Below are positions 1 through 8,208 of a stretch of DNA of 64,000 nucleotides, piece after piece. The position numbers and the translations under genes were made by a program. The first letter of the stretch is position 1. Every line of letters begins with the position of its first letter. Source of the stretch: Bin87 sp965208015 (lineage in GTDB: Bacteria > Chloroflexota > Dehalococcoidia > Lucifugimonadales > UBA3495); contig OZ242309.1 in NCBI GenBank assembly GCA_965208015.1, positions 1,550,001 to 1,614,000 on the forward strand, in the 5' to 3' direction. The notes below the pieces were generated by a model. It did not search any database, was not told where the DNA came from, and saw only the letters and a program-made list of their open reading frames with translations.

Positions 1-1
1 T

Positions 2-877
2 ACTGCCATGGTAACGCCGTTTGACTCTGACGGGCAGGTTGACTACGAACAGGCCAAGCGGCTGGCCGTGGCGCTGTTGGACTCAGGTTCCGACGGCTTG
101 GTGATTACTGGGACCACCGGAGAGGGCCCCGCGTTATCCATGGAGGAAAAGGCTCGCCTCTACGGCGAAGTCAAGGACGCCATCGGCTCTCGTGGCGCGG
201 TGATTGCCGGTACCAGCGACAACAACACCGCCGCTTCCATTGAGCTCAGCCGCGAAGCGGAACAGGTCGGCGCCGATGCTTTGCTGCTGACCGTTCCCGC
301 CTACAACAAGCCTCCCCAGGAAGGATTGTTTCAGCATTTCCGCGCATTGGCGGAGTGTACGAACCTTCCCGGCATGTTGTACAACGTTCCCAGCCGAACC
401 AGTCTGAACATGACCAACGACACTACGGTCCGGCTTTCCCAGATCGAAAACATCATCGGAATCAAGGAAGCCAGCAGCGATCCGGTTCAGATCGCGAAAG
501 TCATCCGCGACACTCCCGACGATTTCCGCGTGTGGTCCGGCAACGACGACGAAACCTTCCCGATCATGTCCATGGGCGGGTACGGCGTGGTCAGCGTCGC
601 CGCGCACCTGGTGGGCGCCCAAATCAAGCAGATGATGGGGTTGGTCCTGGAAGGCGACGTGGAAGCGGCCGGCGCCGAGCACCTGCGCCTGCTGGACATG
701 TTCAAAGGACTGTTCATCGTCTCCAATCCGATCCCGGTCAAATACGGACTGAACCGCGCCGGCTTTGACGTTGGCGACCCTCGTTTGCCGCTGGTTCCGC
801 CCGACGACCGCACGGCGGAACAACTGGACGAACTGCTGGACCGATACGAGATCGACATTACTGCGCCGGCCGACTGA
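2..877 (+). CDS. dapA: 4-hydroxy-tetrahydrodipicolinate synthase (5' end outside window)
   Basis: DapA condenses pyruvate with aspartate semialdehyde, the first committed step of lysine and diaminopimelate synthesis in the cytoplasm. Counting from the first Met in the window (base 8), the GTTGEG motif is at residues 35-40, the catalytic Tyr at 125 (YNVPSRT) and the Schiff-base Lys at 153 (GIKEAS), all in the expected order for this TIM-barrel family. The frame stays open to the window edge and reads T-A before that Met, matching the usual TAMVTPF start region, so the true start is probably a few codons upstream. Other N-acetylneuraminate lyase/DHDPS superfamily members are possible, but the motif set fits DapA well. 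Confidence 0.9.
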   Translation, partial: TAMVTPFDSDGQVDYEQAKRLAVALLDSGSDGLVITGTTGEGPALSMEEKARLYGEVKDAIGSRGAVIAGTSDNNTAASIELSREAEQVGADALLLTVPAYNKPPQEGLFQHFRALAECTNLPGMLYNVPSRTSLNMTNDTTVRLSQIENIIGIKEASSDPVQIAKVIRDTPDDFRVWSGNDDETFPIMSMGGYGVVSVAAHLVGAQIKQMMGLVLEGDVEAAGAEHLRLLDMFKGLFIVSNPIPVKYGLNRAGFDVGDPRLPLVPPDDRTAEQLDELLDRYEIDITAPAD

Positions 878-890
878 ACAGGCCGGCGCA
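862..890. terminator. GC-rich hairpin spanning the dapA stop codon
   Basis: A perfect 10-bp stem, TGCGCCGGCC pairing with GGCCGGCGCA, has a 9-base loop that contains the dapA TGA. No T-run follows on the plus strand, so it may be a weak terminator or an RNA-stabilising hairpin rather than a classical intrinsic terminator. Confidence 0.4.
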
Positions 891-1019
891 CCCAATTATA
901 GGCCAACGACGACGCTCATCACACGGTGCGATCATCATTGACCTTGAATATATTTCATTGGCCACCGGCCGTCATTCTCCCAGTTTTTGTCTAGCCTTGT
1001 AATGACAAGGAGGACCAAA

Positions 1020-1931
1020 ATGGCTCTGAAGACCGTTATTTTCGTGGATGGACAGAACTTCAGGCACAACCTGAGGGACTTCCATTTCCGTTCTGACCCT
1101 CCACATCCCAACAACCCGGAATACCGGCTCGATGAAAAGCATTTCCGGTGGCAGGAGTTTTTCCAGGATGCTCTGGCGAAATTCGATGATGTGACCGGCT
1201 GGGAACATCAACTGGCCCGGGTTTACTGGTACTACGCGGAGAACATCACGCCGTGGTCCCCCAACCTGTGGCGCGCCCAACGCATCGTCGACGACTACGG
1301 CCAGCGGATACCGGAACTGACCACCGACCTGGTCATTCAGAAAGCGCAGGACTGGTACGAGCACGAATTCCGGCGGTTCCATCAGTTGCGAAAGTCGGTC
1401 TTTGAAGAAATCCAGCAAAACACCAACTTCCTCGAATTCAGGTACGTTGGGCAATACGTGGTTCAGCCGTTCCGGCCGTACCGTCTCGAATACGATTACG
1501 ACGGCAACATAAACTTCCAGGGCACTCAGGTGGGAGAGAAAGGGGTCGACATCGGCATCGCCGTGGACATGATATCGAAGATGGACAGTTTCGACGCGGC
1601 GGTTCTGGTTTCCGGCGACATCGATTTCTTCCCGGTGGTGAAGCTCCTGAAAGACAACCTCAAATATGTTTATCACTTCTCCGTGGGTCGCGGCGTGGGC
1701 CACGACACACAGTACTTCTCGTCTTCATTGCGCGGCGTAGTTGACTGTTTCCAGGGGTTTGACGAACTGGAGCTCCTGACCAATTACGTGAACGAGCATG
1801 CCGGTATTCCGCCTGCGATCATGGATACCATCAACATGCGCGCCGCGGAGTTGGAACGCATCCTCGACGAGGAATCAATGGACTACGACCGTCCGCGAGA
1901 GCGACACGCCGCGACGATGCCGCGACGCTAG
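1020..1931 (+). CDS. NYN-domain (PIN-like nuclease fold) protein
   Basis: A 303-residue cytoplasmic protein of the NYN/LabA-like family, which has a PIN-like RNase fold. The first acidic strand is FVDGQNF near the N-terminus, followed by KGVDIGIAVDM and VSGDIDFFP (about residues 195-203), giving the usual set of metal-binding aspartates. The start at 1020 is chosen because AAGGAGGA lies 5 bases upstream (1007-1014). An in-frame start at 987 has no ribosome-binding site. It is flanked by dapA and a convergent acyltransferase, so context gives no clue to the substrate. RNA cleavage is inferred from family membership. Confidence 0.75.
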   Translation: MALKTVIFVDGQNFRHNLRDFHFRSDPPHPNNPEYRLDEKHFRWQEFFQDALAKFDDVTGWEHQLARVYWYYAENITPWSPNLWRAQRIVDDYGQRIPELTTDLVIQKAQDWYEHEFRRFHQLRKSVFEEIQQNTNFLEFRYVGQYVVQPFRPYRLEYDYDGNINFQGTQVGEKGVDIGIAVDMISKMDSFDAAVLVSGDIDFFPVVKLLKDNLKYVYHFSVGRGVGHDTQYFSSSLRGVVDCFQGFDELELLTNYVNEHAGIPPAIMDTINMRAAELERILDEESMDYDRPRERHAATMPRR

Positions 1932-1952
1932 CTGCGGTTCCCAACCGCCCGG

Positions 1953-2624
1953 TTAGCCACCCTGCGGGATTTCGACCGTTCGCGGCCGGAGGTTTTCAGC
2001 GTAGACGCCGCGGTAGGATTCCGGGACGAGCGCGGCTATCCGCTCCATCACCATGTCCGTTACCGAGCGCAGCAGCGCGTCGGTAATCGGGCCCTCGATC
2101 TGAGGCGGCGTGAACGGCGTCCCGATGTTCACCTGCCAGCTCGCCAGCGGCACCGGCATGTGCCAAGACGCGAATTTTTCAGAGCCGGCAATGCCCACCG
2201 GCAAGATGGGAGCCTGGGTCTTCAACGCCAGCCAGGCCAGACCGGTCTTGGCCCGCTGCAACTGACCCGTGGGGCTGATGCTTCCCTCGGGGAACATGAG
2301 GATAGCCTTGTCTTCCTGCAGTGCCCCTAACGCATAGCGCAGGGCGCCACCGCCTCCTCGTTGTCGGTCCAACGGCACTGCGCCGACCGCGTTGCAATAA
2401 AACCGGCCGATGGGCTTTTCCCACAACTCCTTCTTGGCAAGGAAGATGATCTGACGAGGCAGCGCCACTACCAGAGTTCCCGCGTCGTTCAGGGAAAGGT
2501 GGTTGCTGGCAACCAATAACGGTCCATAGGGAGGCATCGCTTCCTGGCCGGTGATCGTCAGCCGGCCGGTGACGCTCCAGATGATTTGCCCGAAGCGCCT
2601 GCTGGGTTGATACAGCCACGCCAT
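1953..2624 (-). CDS. plsC: 1-acyl-sn-glycerol-3-phosphate acyltransferase
   Basis: A 223-residue PlsC-family acyltransferase that would acylate lysophosphatidic acid to phosphatidic acid at the inner face of the membrane. The HX4D catalytic motif is NHLSLND (His42, Asp47) and the substrate-binding FPEGS motif is at about 111-115. The length is normal for the short bacterial form. It starts 5 bases after the cmk stop, so the two are almost certainly one transcript, a pairing seen in many bacteria. The family also contains acyltransferases with other acceptors. Confidence 0.85.
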   Translation of the reverse strand: MAWLYQPSRRFGQIIWSVTGRLTITGQEAMPPYGPLLVASNHLSLNDAGTLVVALPRQIIFLAKKELWEKPIGRFYCNAVGAVPLDRQRGGGGALRYALGALQEDKAILMFPEGSISPTGQLQRAKTGLAWLALKTQAPILPVGIAGSEKFASWHMPVPLASWQVNIGTPFTPPQIEGPITDALLRSVTDMVMERIAALVPESYRGVYAENLRPRTVEIPQGG

Positions 2625-2629
2625 GCCGG

Positions 2630-3358
2630 TTACCCGTGCCGCGCAGCGGCGTGATCACTGCTCGCGACGGACTGGATGGCCTGCACCACGGCAGATACGG
2701 TCTGGTCAAAGTCCATGTCATCCGTCCGGATTACTGCGGCATCGGCGGCGGCCACCAGAGGAGAGTCGGCGCGCTCCATGTCCATGCGGTCCCTCCGCAG
2801 GGTGTCGGCCAACACCTGATCGTATGGAACCTCGGAATCTGCCAGGATGATCTGAGCGTGGCGCCGCCGAGCGCGCTCCTCCGGCGCGGCATCGATGTAC
2901 AGCTTCAGGTCGGCTTCGGGCAACACCACCGACCCGATATCCCTGCCGGCCATGACGATACCCCCGGATCCGGCGATGTCTCTTTGCTGTTTGACCAGTT
3001 CGACCCGTACGTCAGACACGGCTGAAACCGCTGACACGTTGCTATCCACTTCTGCGGCAGCCAGTTCGTCGCGCAGCGGCCTGCCGTCGACGAGAATGGT
3101 TGTATCGTTGTCGTCGTCCTGAGCCAGTTCTATTCGGCAACCCGCCGCCACTTCTGCGACCGCCCTGGCGTCGGTGGGATCAATTCCACGGTGCAGGGCC
3201 AGCCAGGTTACCGCACGATACATGATGCCCGTGTCCAGGAATCGCAACCCGGTTATCCGCGCCGCGGCTTTCCCCACCGAGCTTTTTCCGGACGCCACGG
3301 GGCCATCAATAGCCACGACCGGGGCAGTGCATGAGGAAGAGGCACCTGCGGGCTCCAT
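2630..3358 (-). CDS. cmk: cytidylate kinase
   Basis: A 242-residue (d)CMP kinase that phosphorylates CMP/dCMP with ATP for nucleotide synthesis. The P-loop GPVASGKSS is at residues 19-27, followed by DTGIMYRA and MAGRDIGSVVLPEADLK, the NMP-binding signatures of Cmk. The open frame extends further upstream, but the Met at 3358 is chosen because homology begins just after it and a TATAAT -10 box sits 6 bases upstream of this ATG, implying a leaderless message. plsC follows 5 bases downstream. Confidence 0.9.
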   Translation of the reverse strand: MEPAGASSSCTAPVVAIDGPVASGKSSVGKAAARITGLRFLDTGIMYRAVTWLALHRGIDPTDARAVAEVAAGCRIELAQDDDNDTTILVDGRPLRDELAAAEVDSNVSAVSAVSDVRVELVKQQRDIAGSGGIVMAGRDIGSVVLPEADLKLYIDAAPEERARRRHAQIILADSEVPYDQVLADTLRRDRMDMERADSPLVAAADAAVIRTDDMDFDQTVSAVVQAIQSVASSDHAAARHG

Positions 3359-3364
3359 GGGCAA

Positions 3365-3370
3365 ATTATA
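3365..3370 (-). promoter_or_regulatory. -10 box giving a probable leaderless cmk transcript
   Basis: A perfect TATAAT on the minus strand ends 6 bases before the A of the cmk ATG, so transcription would start at or next to the start codon. The -35 region is poor. No Shine-Dalgarno sequence can fit between the box and the ATG. Confidence 0.5.
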
Positions 3371-3413
3371 GCATCGTACCCAAATCGACATAGCAGCAAC
3401 CCCAGGGCATTTG

Positions 3414-5879
3414 TCACGGCGCAAAGTTCGCGCCCGTCCGCACCCACAACCCCGCGCCGTCGGTAATGTATTCAACCGCACCGTCGCGAGCGGTGATGTG
3501 CACATTCTCGGCGCCAATCGCCGCGTCAAGCCGGGCGATCACGTCCGCATGCGGGTGTCCGTAGCGGTTGTCCGCTCCCGCCGAAACGACAGCCGATTTC
3601 GGAGCAACCGCCTTCAGGAATGCAGCCGACGTGGACGAGCGGCTGCCGTGGTGGGCCACTTTGAGCACGTCGGAACGCAGTCCATCGCCAAAGGTGTCAA
3701 CCAGGTATCGCTCCACATCCTGTTCCACATCGCCGGTCAGCAGAAAAGAAACTTCCCCATAGGTCAGACGGATAACAACGCTCAGGTTGTTGGCGTTGGC
3801 ATCAATGCGCGACGGAACCTCCCCCGGCGGCGGATGCAGGACTTCCATCACGACGCCCGAGCCCAATTCGATACGATGACCGGCCCGTATCGAGACCGCG
3901 GGATGTTCGCGTTGATCAAGAACCGACTCCCACTGAGGGAACAGCGCCGACGCTGAAGACGTTGGCCCCTGGATCACTACGTCCACGTCATAGCGATCCA
4001 GAACGCCGATCAAGCCGCCGGCGTGGTCGCTGTCCAGATGCGTCGCCACCACCGCGTCAAGGCTGCGGTCGCCGGCCGGCAGGAGTTCGCCCAGGGCGAG
4101 CAACGTAACCCGGGGATCCGGTCCACCGTCAACCAGCGCCTGTCGACCCTGCGGGGTCACCACCAGGATGGCGTCACCCTGTCCCACGTCCAGCACGTGC
4201 ACATGAAGGAGACCATCCGCCCGTGTTGTCGACAGTTGGCCGAACAGCAGGATGACAGCCAAAACAACTACCGGCGCCACTCCGAACAGGAGCCCGGCGA
4301 ATCCGCTGGGGCGCCACCTTGGTCCGCGTCTCCACCCGGCGGCGAACCGGCGCGCCCGCCGCGACGACATCAGAAGCGTCAATATTGTCAGGCCACCGTA
4401 CCATGCCACGGCAACCCCAGGCGTCACCCAACCGGCCGGAGCCATCACCGGCGGCATCGCCTCCGCTACCTGAATGATCCACGCAACTGGAGCCCAGGCC
4501 AAAACGCCCAACGCCTGCGCCAACCACAGGGCCATAACTCCCGATGCAGCGGTCGCGGCAGCAGCCACCAGCGCCAGGGGCATGGCCGGCATCGCCAGAA
4601 TGGTTGCCGGTACACTCATGACTGGAAGCTCCCCGAAATGCATCGCGATCAACGGAACCGTTGCCAGCGTGGTTGTAGTGGAAATGACGACAGAGGCAAT
4701 CAGCAATGTCGCGCCGTATTGCAGCCATCTCGATGCCCAGGCGTCCGAGCTGCCGGCTAACGTTGCAACGGCGCCCGAAAAGAACGTGATCAAAGGCAGA
4801 CCGACAATCACCCCGGCCATCGCCGTGAAACTGAGCTGAAACGAGAGACTGGTCAGCAGCCTGGGGTCTGCGCACACCATGACGCCGGCCGCCAGCGTCA
4901 GCGCGGTCAGTCCACGCATCCCGCGACCGGTCAGCCCTTGCGCCAGGGCCAGGCTGCCCATGATTGCCGCCCGCACCACCGGCGGGTCCAAGCCGGACAC
5001 GACCGCGTAGACCCATACGGTGGACATGGCGCCGCAAATGACCAGCGGGTTTCCATTTCCCAGCGTCGCTAAGCCGATGCCCAAAGCCAGCGCCAGCACA
5101 ATGCCGACGTGCAGCCCCGATATGGCCAGCAGATGGGACATGCCGGCGGTGCGAAACGAATCTTTCACCTCCGCCGGCAGTTCGGTTCGAATGCCCAAGA
5201 GCAGGGCTTGCGCCAACCCGGACTCGGGAGCCGGCATGGCTCGCTGCAAAGCCGCCGCCAGGAGACCTCGAAACCCGTGCAGCGCGGCCATCGCCCAGTT
5301 ACCGCCGTCGGTGGTCACCGTTTCCGCTTGTCGCGCCCATAGCACGCCCGCAATTCCCTGGGCTTCCAGCCACGCGGCGTAATCGAAGTCTCCGATAGGT
5401 TCTGGCCTTTCCACTCTGCCGGACACGCGAAGCGTGTCCCCGTAGCGCAGGTGCGGCGGAGGGCGCATTGCCGCCAGGTCCGGCGGAGGCAGGGCGTACA
5501 CCAGCAAGCCGGTTCCAACGGGAACGCTGCCAGTCTCTCGCGTCGGATTGGCGACCACTTCGCCGCGAAAACGCACCCGACTTCCCGACACCGTGGGCGC
5601 ATCGGCTACGATCACCGTGACCTCGGTTGGGCCGTCCGGCACTAGGGGCATCGAAGCATCGGCGACCATATCGGCCCGCCACACTCCCAATGCCAAAGCG
5701 GCGCTCAAAACTACCGGCGCGGCGGGAAGCCCCATCACTTTCAGGGCCACCGCCAATGCCAGCGCGCCCAGTCCCAGCATCAGCAGTGGCCATGCCGAGC
5801 CCAGGGAAATGTCAAACCAGAGCGCCAGACCCGCGCCGGCGATAACTGCTGCAACTGCAAGCTCAGGGAATATCCGCAT
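3414..5879 (-). CDS. comEC: ComEC/Rec2 family DNA-uptake channel
   Basis: An 821-residue polytopic membrane protein that would carry single-stranded DNA across the inner membrane during natural transformation. In order it has an N-terminal membrane segment with an extracellular OB-like DUF4131 region (to about 200), a multi-helix Competence domain (about 220-530, with the HLLAISGLHVG signature), and a C-terminal metallo-beta-lactamase domain with DVGQGDAILV, HLDSDHAGG and VAHHGSRSS. All three parts are present, so it looks intact. comEA lies 89 bases upstream in the same direction. cmk-plsC follow but have their own promoter. Confidence 0.9.
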   Translation of the reverse strand: MRIFPELAVAAVIAGAGLALWFDISLGSAWPLLMLGLGALALAVALKVMGLPAAPVVLSAALALGVWRADMVADASMPLVPDGPTEVTVIVADAPTVSGSRVRFRGEVVANPTRETGSVPVGTGLLVYALPPPDLAAMRPPPHLRYGDTLRVSGRVERPEPIGDFDYAAWLEAQGIAGVLWARQAETVTTDGGNWAMAALHGFRGLLAAALQRAMPAPESGLAQALLLGIRTELPAEVKDSFRTAGMSHLLAISGLHVGIVLALALGIGLATLGNGNPLVICGAMSTVWVYAVVSGLDPPVVRAAIMGSLALAQGLTGRGMRGLTALTLAAGVMVCADPRLLTSLSFQLSFTAMAGVIVGLPLITFFSGAVATLAGSSDAWASRWLQYGATLLIASVVISTTTTLATVPLIAMHFGELPVMSVPATILAMPAMPLALVAAAATAASGVMALWLAQALGVLAWAPVAWIIQVAEAMPPVMAPAGWVTPGVAVAWYGGLTILTLLMSSRRARRFAAGWRRGPRWRPSGFAGLLFGVAPVVVLAVILLFGQLSTTRADGLLHVHVLDVGQGDAILVVTPQGRQALVDGGPDPRVTLLALGELLPAGDRSLDAVVATHLDSDHAGGLIGVLDRYDVDVVIQGPTSSASALFPQWESVLDQREHPAVSIRAGHRIELGSGVVMEVLHPPPGEVPSRIDANANNLSVVIRLTYGEVSFLLTGDVEQDVERYLVDTFGDGLRSDVLKVAHHGSRSSTSAAFLKAVAPKSAVVSAGADNRYGHPHADVIARLDAAIGAENVHITARDGAVEYITDGAGLWVRTGANFAP

Positions 5880-5968
5880 CGCCAGCCAGCATCGCCGTCG
5901 CTGGGCCGTCCGCCCCGATTATCAAACCGAATCAGACGCGCAGCCTTGACATCACAGCGCAGTCAGGC

Positions 5969-6661
5969 TCAACGGGTGACAACCGTGATCACGTCGGCAA
6001 TACGCCGGTATATCCCGTCGCCTATGCCGGAGACGTCGGTAATCGCGTCGGGACTGGCGAACGGCCCCTCTTGCTCCCGGTGAGCAACAATTGACTCCGC
6101 CCGCACGCCGCCGATGCCCGGAAGAGTCTCCAGGCATTGAGCGCTGGCCGTGTTGATGTTCACCGGCGGCTGACAACTCTCGGAAATGCCTGCTTCGTCG
6201 GCATTTGGCGCCGATCCATCCCCCAAAGGTTCACCGACTCCTACGGGCTCGCCGGCAACGGGGATTTTGTAATGAGCCGCGTCGGTAGCGTATGCCGCCA
6301 GGTTGACCCGGCCCAGGTCGGCGTTTTCGGTGGCTCCACCGGCAAGACGCAGCACCGCGTCCAGCCGTTCGCCTTTCGCTATGGTGTACACGCCGGGGTT
6401 AACCACCTCACCGGTGATGTACACCGCTATCCGCTCCGGAGGCATCACCTCCGACTGAGCCTCAACCGACGGTGTGACCGAGGGCGATCCAACAGCGTCA
6501 GGCTCAGAGCTTTCGGCGGGTGCGATTATCTGTATCCCGTCGGGTTCGCGCCCGTTAGCGTCGCTGCTGAAGACCATCCACGCCGCGACGAACAACAGCG
6601 ACAATGCCACCGCTCCGGAGATTCCAATCGCGATCAGTCGCTTCGTCCCCGATGATCCCAA
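5969..6661 (-). CDS. comEA: ComEA-type DNA-binding competence protein (TTG start)
   Basis: A 230-residue membrane-anchored DNA receptor that binds incoming double-stranded DNA and works with ComEC. It has one N-terminal transmembrane helix (about 9-32), an SLBB/soluble-ligand-binding segment (AVYITGEVVNPGVYTIAKGE) and a C-terminal helix-hairpin-helix pair (VNINTASAQCLETLPGIG, then DVSGIGDGIYRRIADVI). The start is TTG at 6661, supported by GGAGGGA 7 bases upstream, and the next in-frame Met would cut into the membrane anchor. It precedes comEC. Confidence 0.88.
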   Translation of the reverse strand: MGSSGTKRLIAIGISGAVALSLLFVAAWMVFSSDANGREPDGIQIIAPAESSEPDAVGSPSVTPSVEAQSEVMPPERIAVYITGEVVNPGVYTIAKGERLDAVLRLAGGATENADLGRVNLAAYATDAAHYKIPVAGEPVGVGEPLGDGSAPNADEAGISESCQPPVNINTASAQCLETLPGIGGVRAESIVAHREQEGPFASPDAITDVSGIGDGIYRRIADVITVVTR

Positions 6662-6826
6662 GTCGGCGTCCCTCCGAGCGATGCATACGAAGGGCCGACC
6701 GCGAAGCGCATCGCCTTACCCACCTCACTTCCGCCCACGCCTCGCTGCCGGCCGTGACCAATTAACCCACATTACGTAAACGAAATCCACGCATCCAGAT
6801 TACCAGTTTTTGCAATTTTTTGTGAT

Positions 6827-6855
6827 TTTATAATCTTTCAGACTGCCTGCGGCAA
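6827..6855 (-). promoter_or_regulatory. candidate promoter upstream of comEA
   Basis: On the minus strand TTGCCG (6850-6855) and TATAAA (6827-6832) are separated by exactly 17 bases inside a conspicuously A+T-rich stretch (about 6778-6840). It would give a leader of about 160 bases before comEA. The T-rich tract could instead help terminate the upstream kinase transcript. Confidence 0.35.
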
Positions 6856-6858
6856 TTG

Positions 6859-7800
6859 CTACTCGTTCTCCGACTTACCCGCCGAAATTCCAGCCCGCAA
6901 TGCGTCGGCCGCCAAGGACCCGTACCTGCTCTCGATTACCGATGATCCCTCTTCGGCTATCCGCCAGTCCCGGGACTGAATCTCCTCAACCGATTGTTGC
7001 GCCAGGCGTCTGCCATAGTCATTGATAAACCTGGCCAAAGCCTCCGGATCGGCGTCCGGGGTCATTTGCCGGAACAGTCGGAACATGGGATCGGTGCGAG
7101 CGGCGTTGTAGGCGTCATGGAAGGTCAGGTTCGCCGGATGATCACGCAGCAGCAGCGCCACGCCAAAGTCGATGATGCGGATGCCACCGCCGGACGCCAG
7201 AATGGTATGGGACCTTCCGTCCGGGTCGGACACCGTGGCGTCGTTGTAGCAAATGCCGGCGGCGTGCAACCGCGATAGGGCCGCTCCCAGTTCGCAGCCG
7301 ATGCCGTGCATCCGCTCTGCAGTGGCCTCGTCAGGGCTAAGCTCAGTCAGGAATGGGCCGGGTACGAACTCCTCGGTAAGGAACCCATAGATGCTCGGCA
7401 ACTGCCGTGGTCCCAATCCCAGGTCACCGGCGATATGCGCGATTTCGGACTCGCCGGGACTCTGGCAAGGCTTGATTACAATATCGACGGCTTGCCCCCG
7501 AAGCCGACCGCTGATAATCGCCACGCGCCCGCGCGTGCGTCCGTCGTAGCGAATGTCCACATCTACCGATTCTGGGCCATAAACCAGGTCGTGCAACGCT
7601 GGGAACAGACCGTAGACGGAAAACCGATCGACGCGTCTATCCTCTACCAGCAGCTTCCACAACGCATCGTCATGACCAGCCAAGGGCCACAGCGGCCACA
7701 ACCGTTCGGGGCACCTGCCATCCCGGACTGCGGCGTCCCTCTCCGCGATGTCATCTTCGCCCATACTGACCAGGCCCGTGATGACCCGGCGGATGGACAC
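6859..7800 (-). CDS. protein-kinase-fold protein, Bud32/RIO-like (GTG start)
   Basis: A 313-residue protein with a kinase-like core after about 95 unrecognised residues. Candidate ATP-site Lys is in VDIVIKP, the hinge region is FLTEEFVPGPFL, the catalytic loop reads LHAAGICYNDATVSD and the metal site IRIIDFGVA has the DFG triad. The loop has Asn-Asp where Bud32 has Gly-Asp and keeps the catalytic Asp. The start is GTG at 7800, with an alternative ATG at 7764, and neither has a strong Shine-Dalgarno. It follows a DUF952 gene by 36 bases. No tRNA t6A genes adjoin it, so a t6A role is not supported. Small-molecule or protein kinase activity is inference. Confidence 0.6.
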   Translation of the reverse strand: MSIRRVITGLVSMGEDDIAERDAAVRDGRCPERLWPLWPLAGHDDALWKLLVEDRRVDRFSVYGLFPALHDLVYGPESVDVDIRYDGRTRGRVAIISGRLRGQAVDIVIKPCQSPGESEIAHIAGDLGLGPRQLPSIYGFLTEEFVPGPFLTELSPDEATAERMHGIGCELGAALSRLHAAGICYNDATVSDPDGRSHTILASGGGIRIIDFGVALLLRDHPANLTFHDAYNAARTDPMFRLFRQMTPDADPEALARFINDYGRRLAQQSVEEIQSRDWRIAEEGSSVIESRYGSLAADALRAGISAGKSENE

Positions 7801-7836
7801 AAGCTGCTGTTCAGAGTACTGGATCTCAGGCTCCGG

Positions 7837-8193
7837 TTACCCTTGCCCACCCAGCACGAAACCGCTGGGTTGCGTCTCATCCGGGGCCAACGCTCGGATG
7901 CGAACCACCGCATGCAGGTTGATGGGTCCGTAAACGTGCGGGTAGATCTCGCCCGAACGGGAAGGCTCTCGCACCAACGGCGACCCTTCGGGCAATCGCT
8001 CGGTGTCCACGTCCAACGCCAGCAGATCGGTTCGGCCGGCGAACAGTCTCGCCGCGACCCGCAGCATCTGCGCTTCGTCGCTGCTGGCGTGGATAAAGCC
8101 CTCTTCCGCCAGCGACGGTGCCCGGTATTCGCCCTCAACAACGGCAGTTTCCCAATCGGACCGGAGCGCCAGGTGGTAGATGATCGACGTCAT
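7837..8193 (-). CDS. DUF952 family protein
   Basis: A 118-residue cytoplasmic protein of the DUF952 family, whose biochemical role is unknown. Characteristic segments are IIYHLALRSDWETA, EGFIHASSDEAQ and GEIYPHVYGPINLHAV, the last carrying the conserved His/Tyr pair of a fold resembling ADP-ribosyltransferases. It spans the full usual length. It sits between a serine hydrolase (15 bases upstream) and the kinase-like gene, all minus strand, and is probably co-transcribed with them. Confidence 0.8.
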   Translation of the reverse strand: MTSIIYHLALRSDWETAVVEGEYRAPSLAEEGFIHASSDEAQMLRVAARLFAGRTDLLALDVDTERLPEGSPLVREPSRSGEIYPHVYGPINLHAVVRIRALAPDETQPSGFVLGGQG

Positions 8194-8208
8194 GTTGCTT
8201 GCACCCGA

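Noticed and set aside
987..1019. Upstream ATG extending the NYN gene by 11 codons
   Set aside because: The strong AAGGAGGA sits between the two ATGs, immediately before the one at 1020.
6859..7800. Identification as Bud32 of the t6A pathway
   Set aside because: The catalytic loop differs, and there are no tsaD or kae1 genes nearby, so only the fold is claimed.
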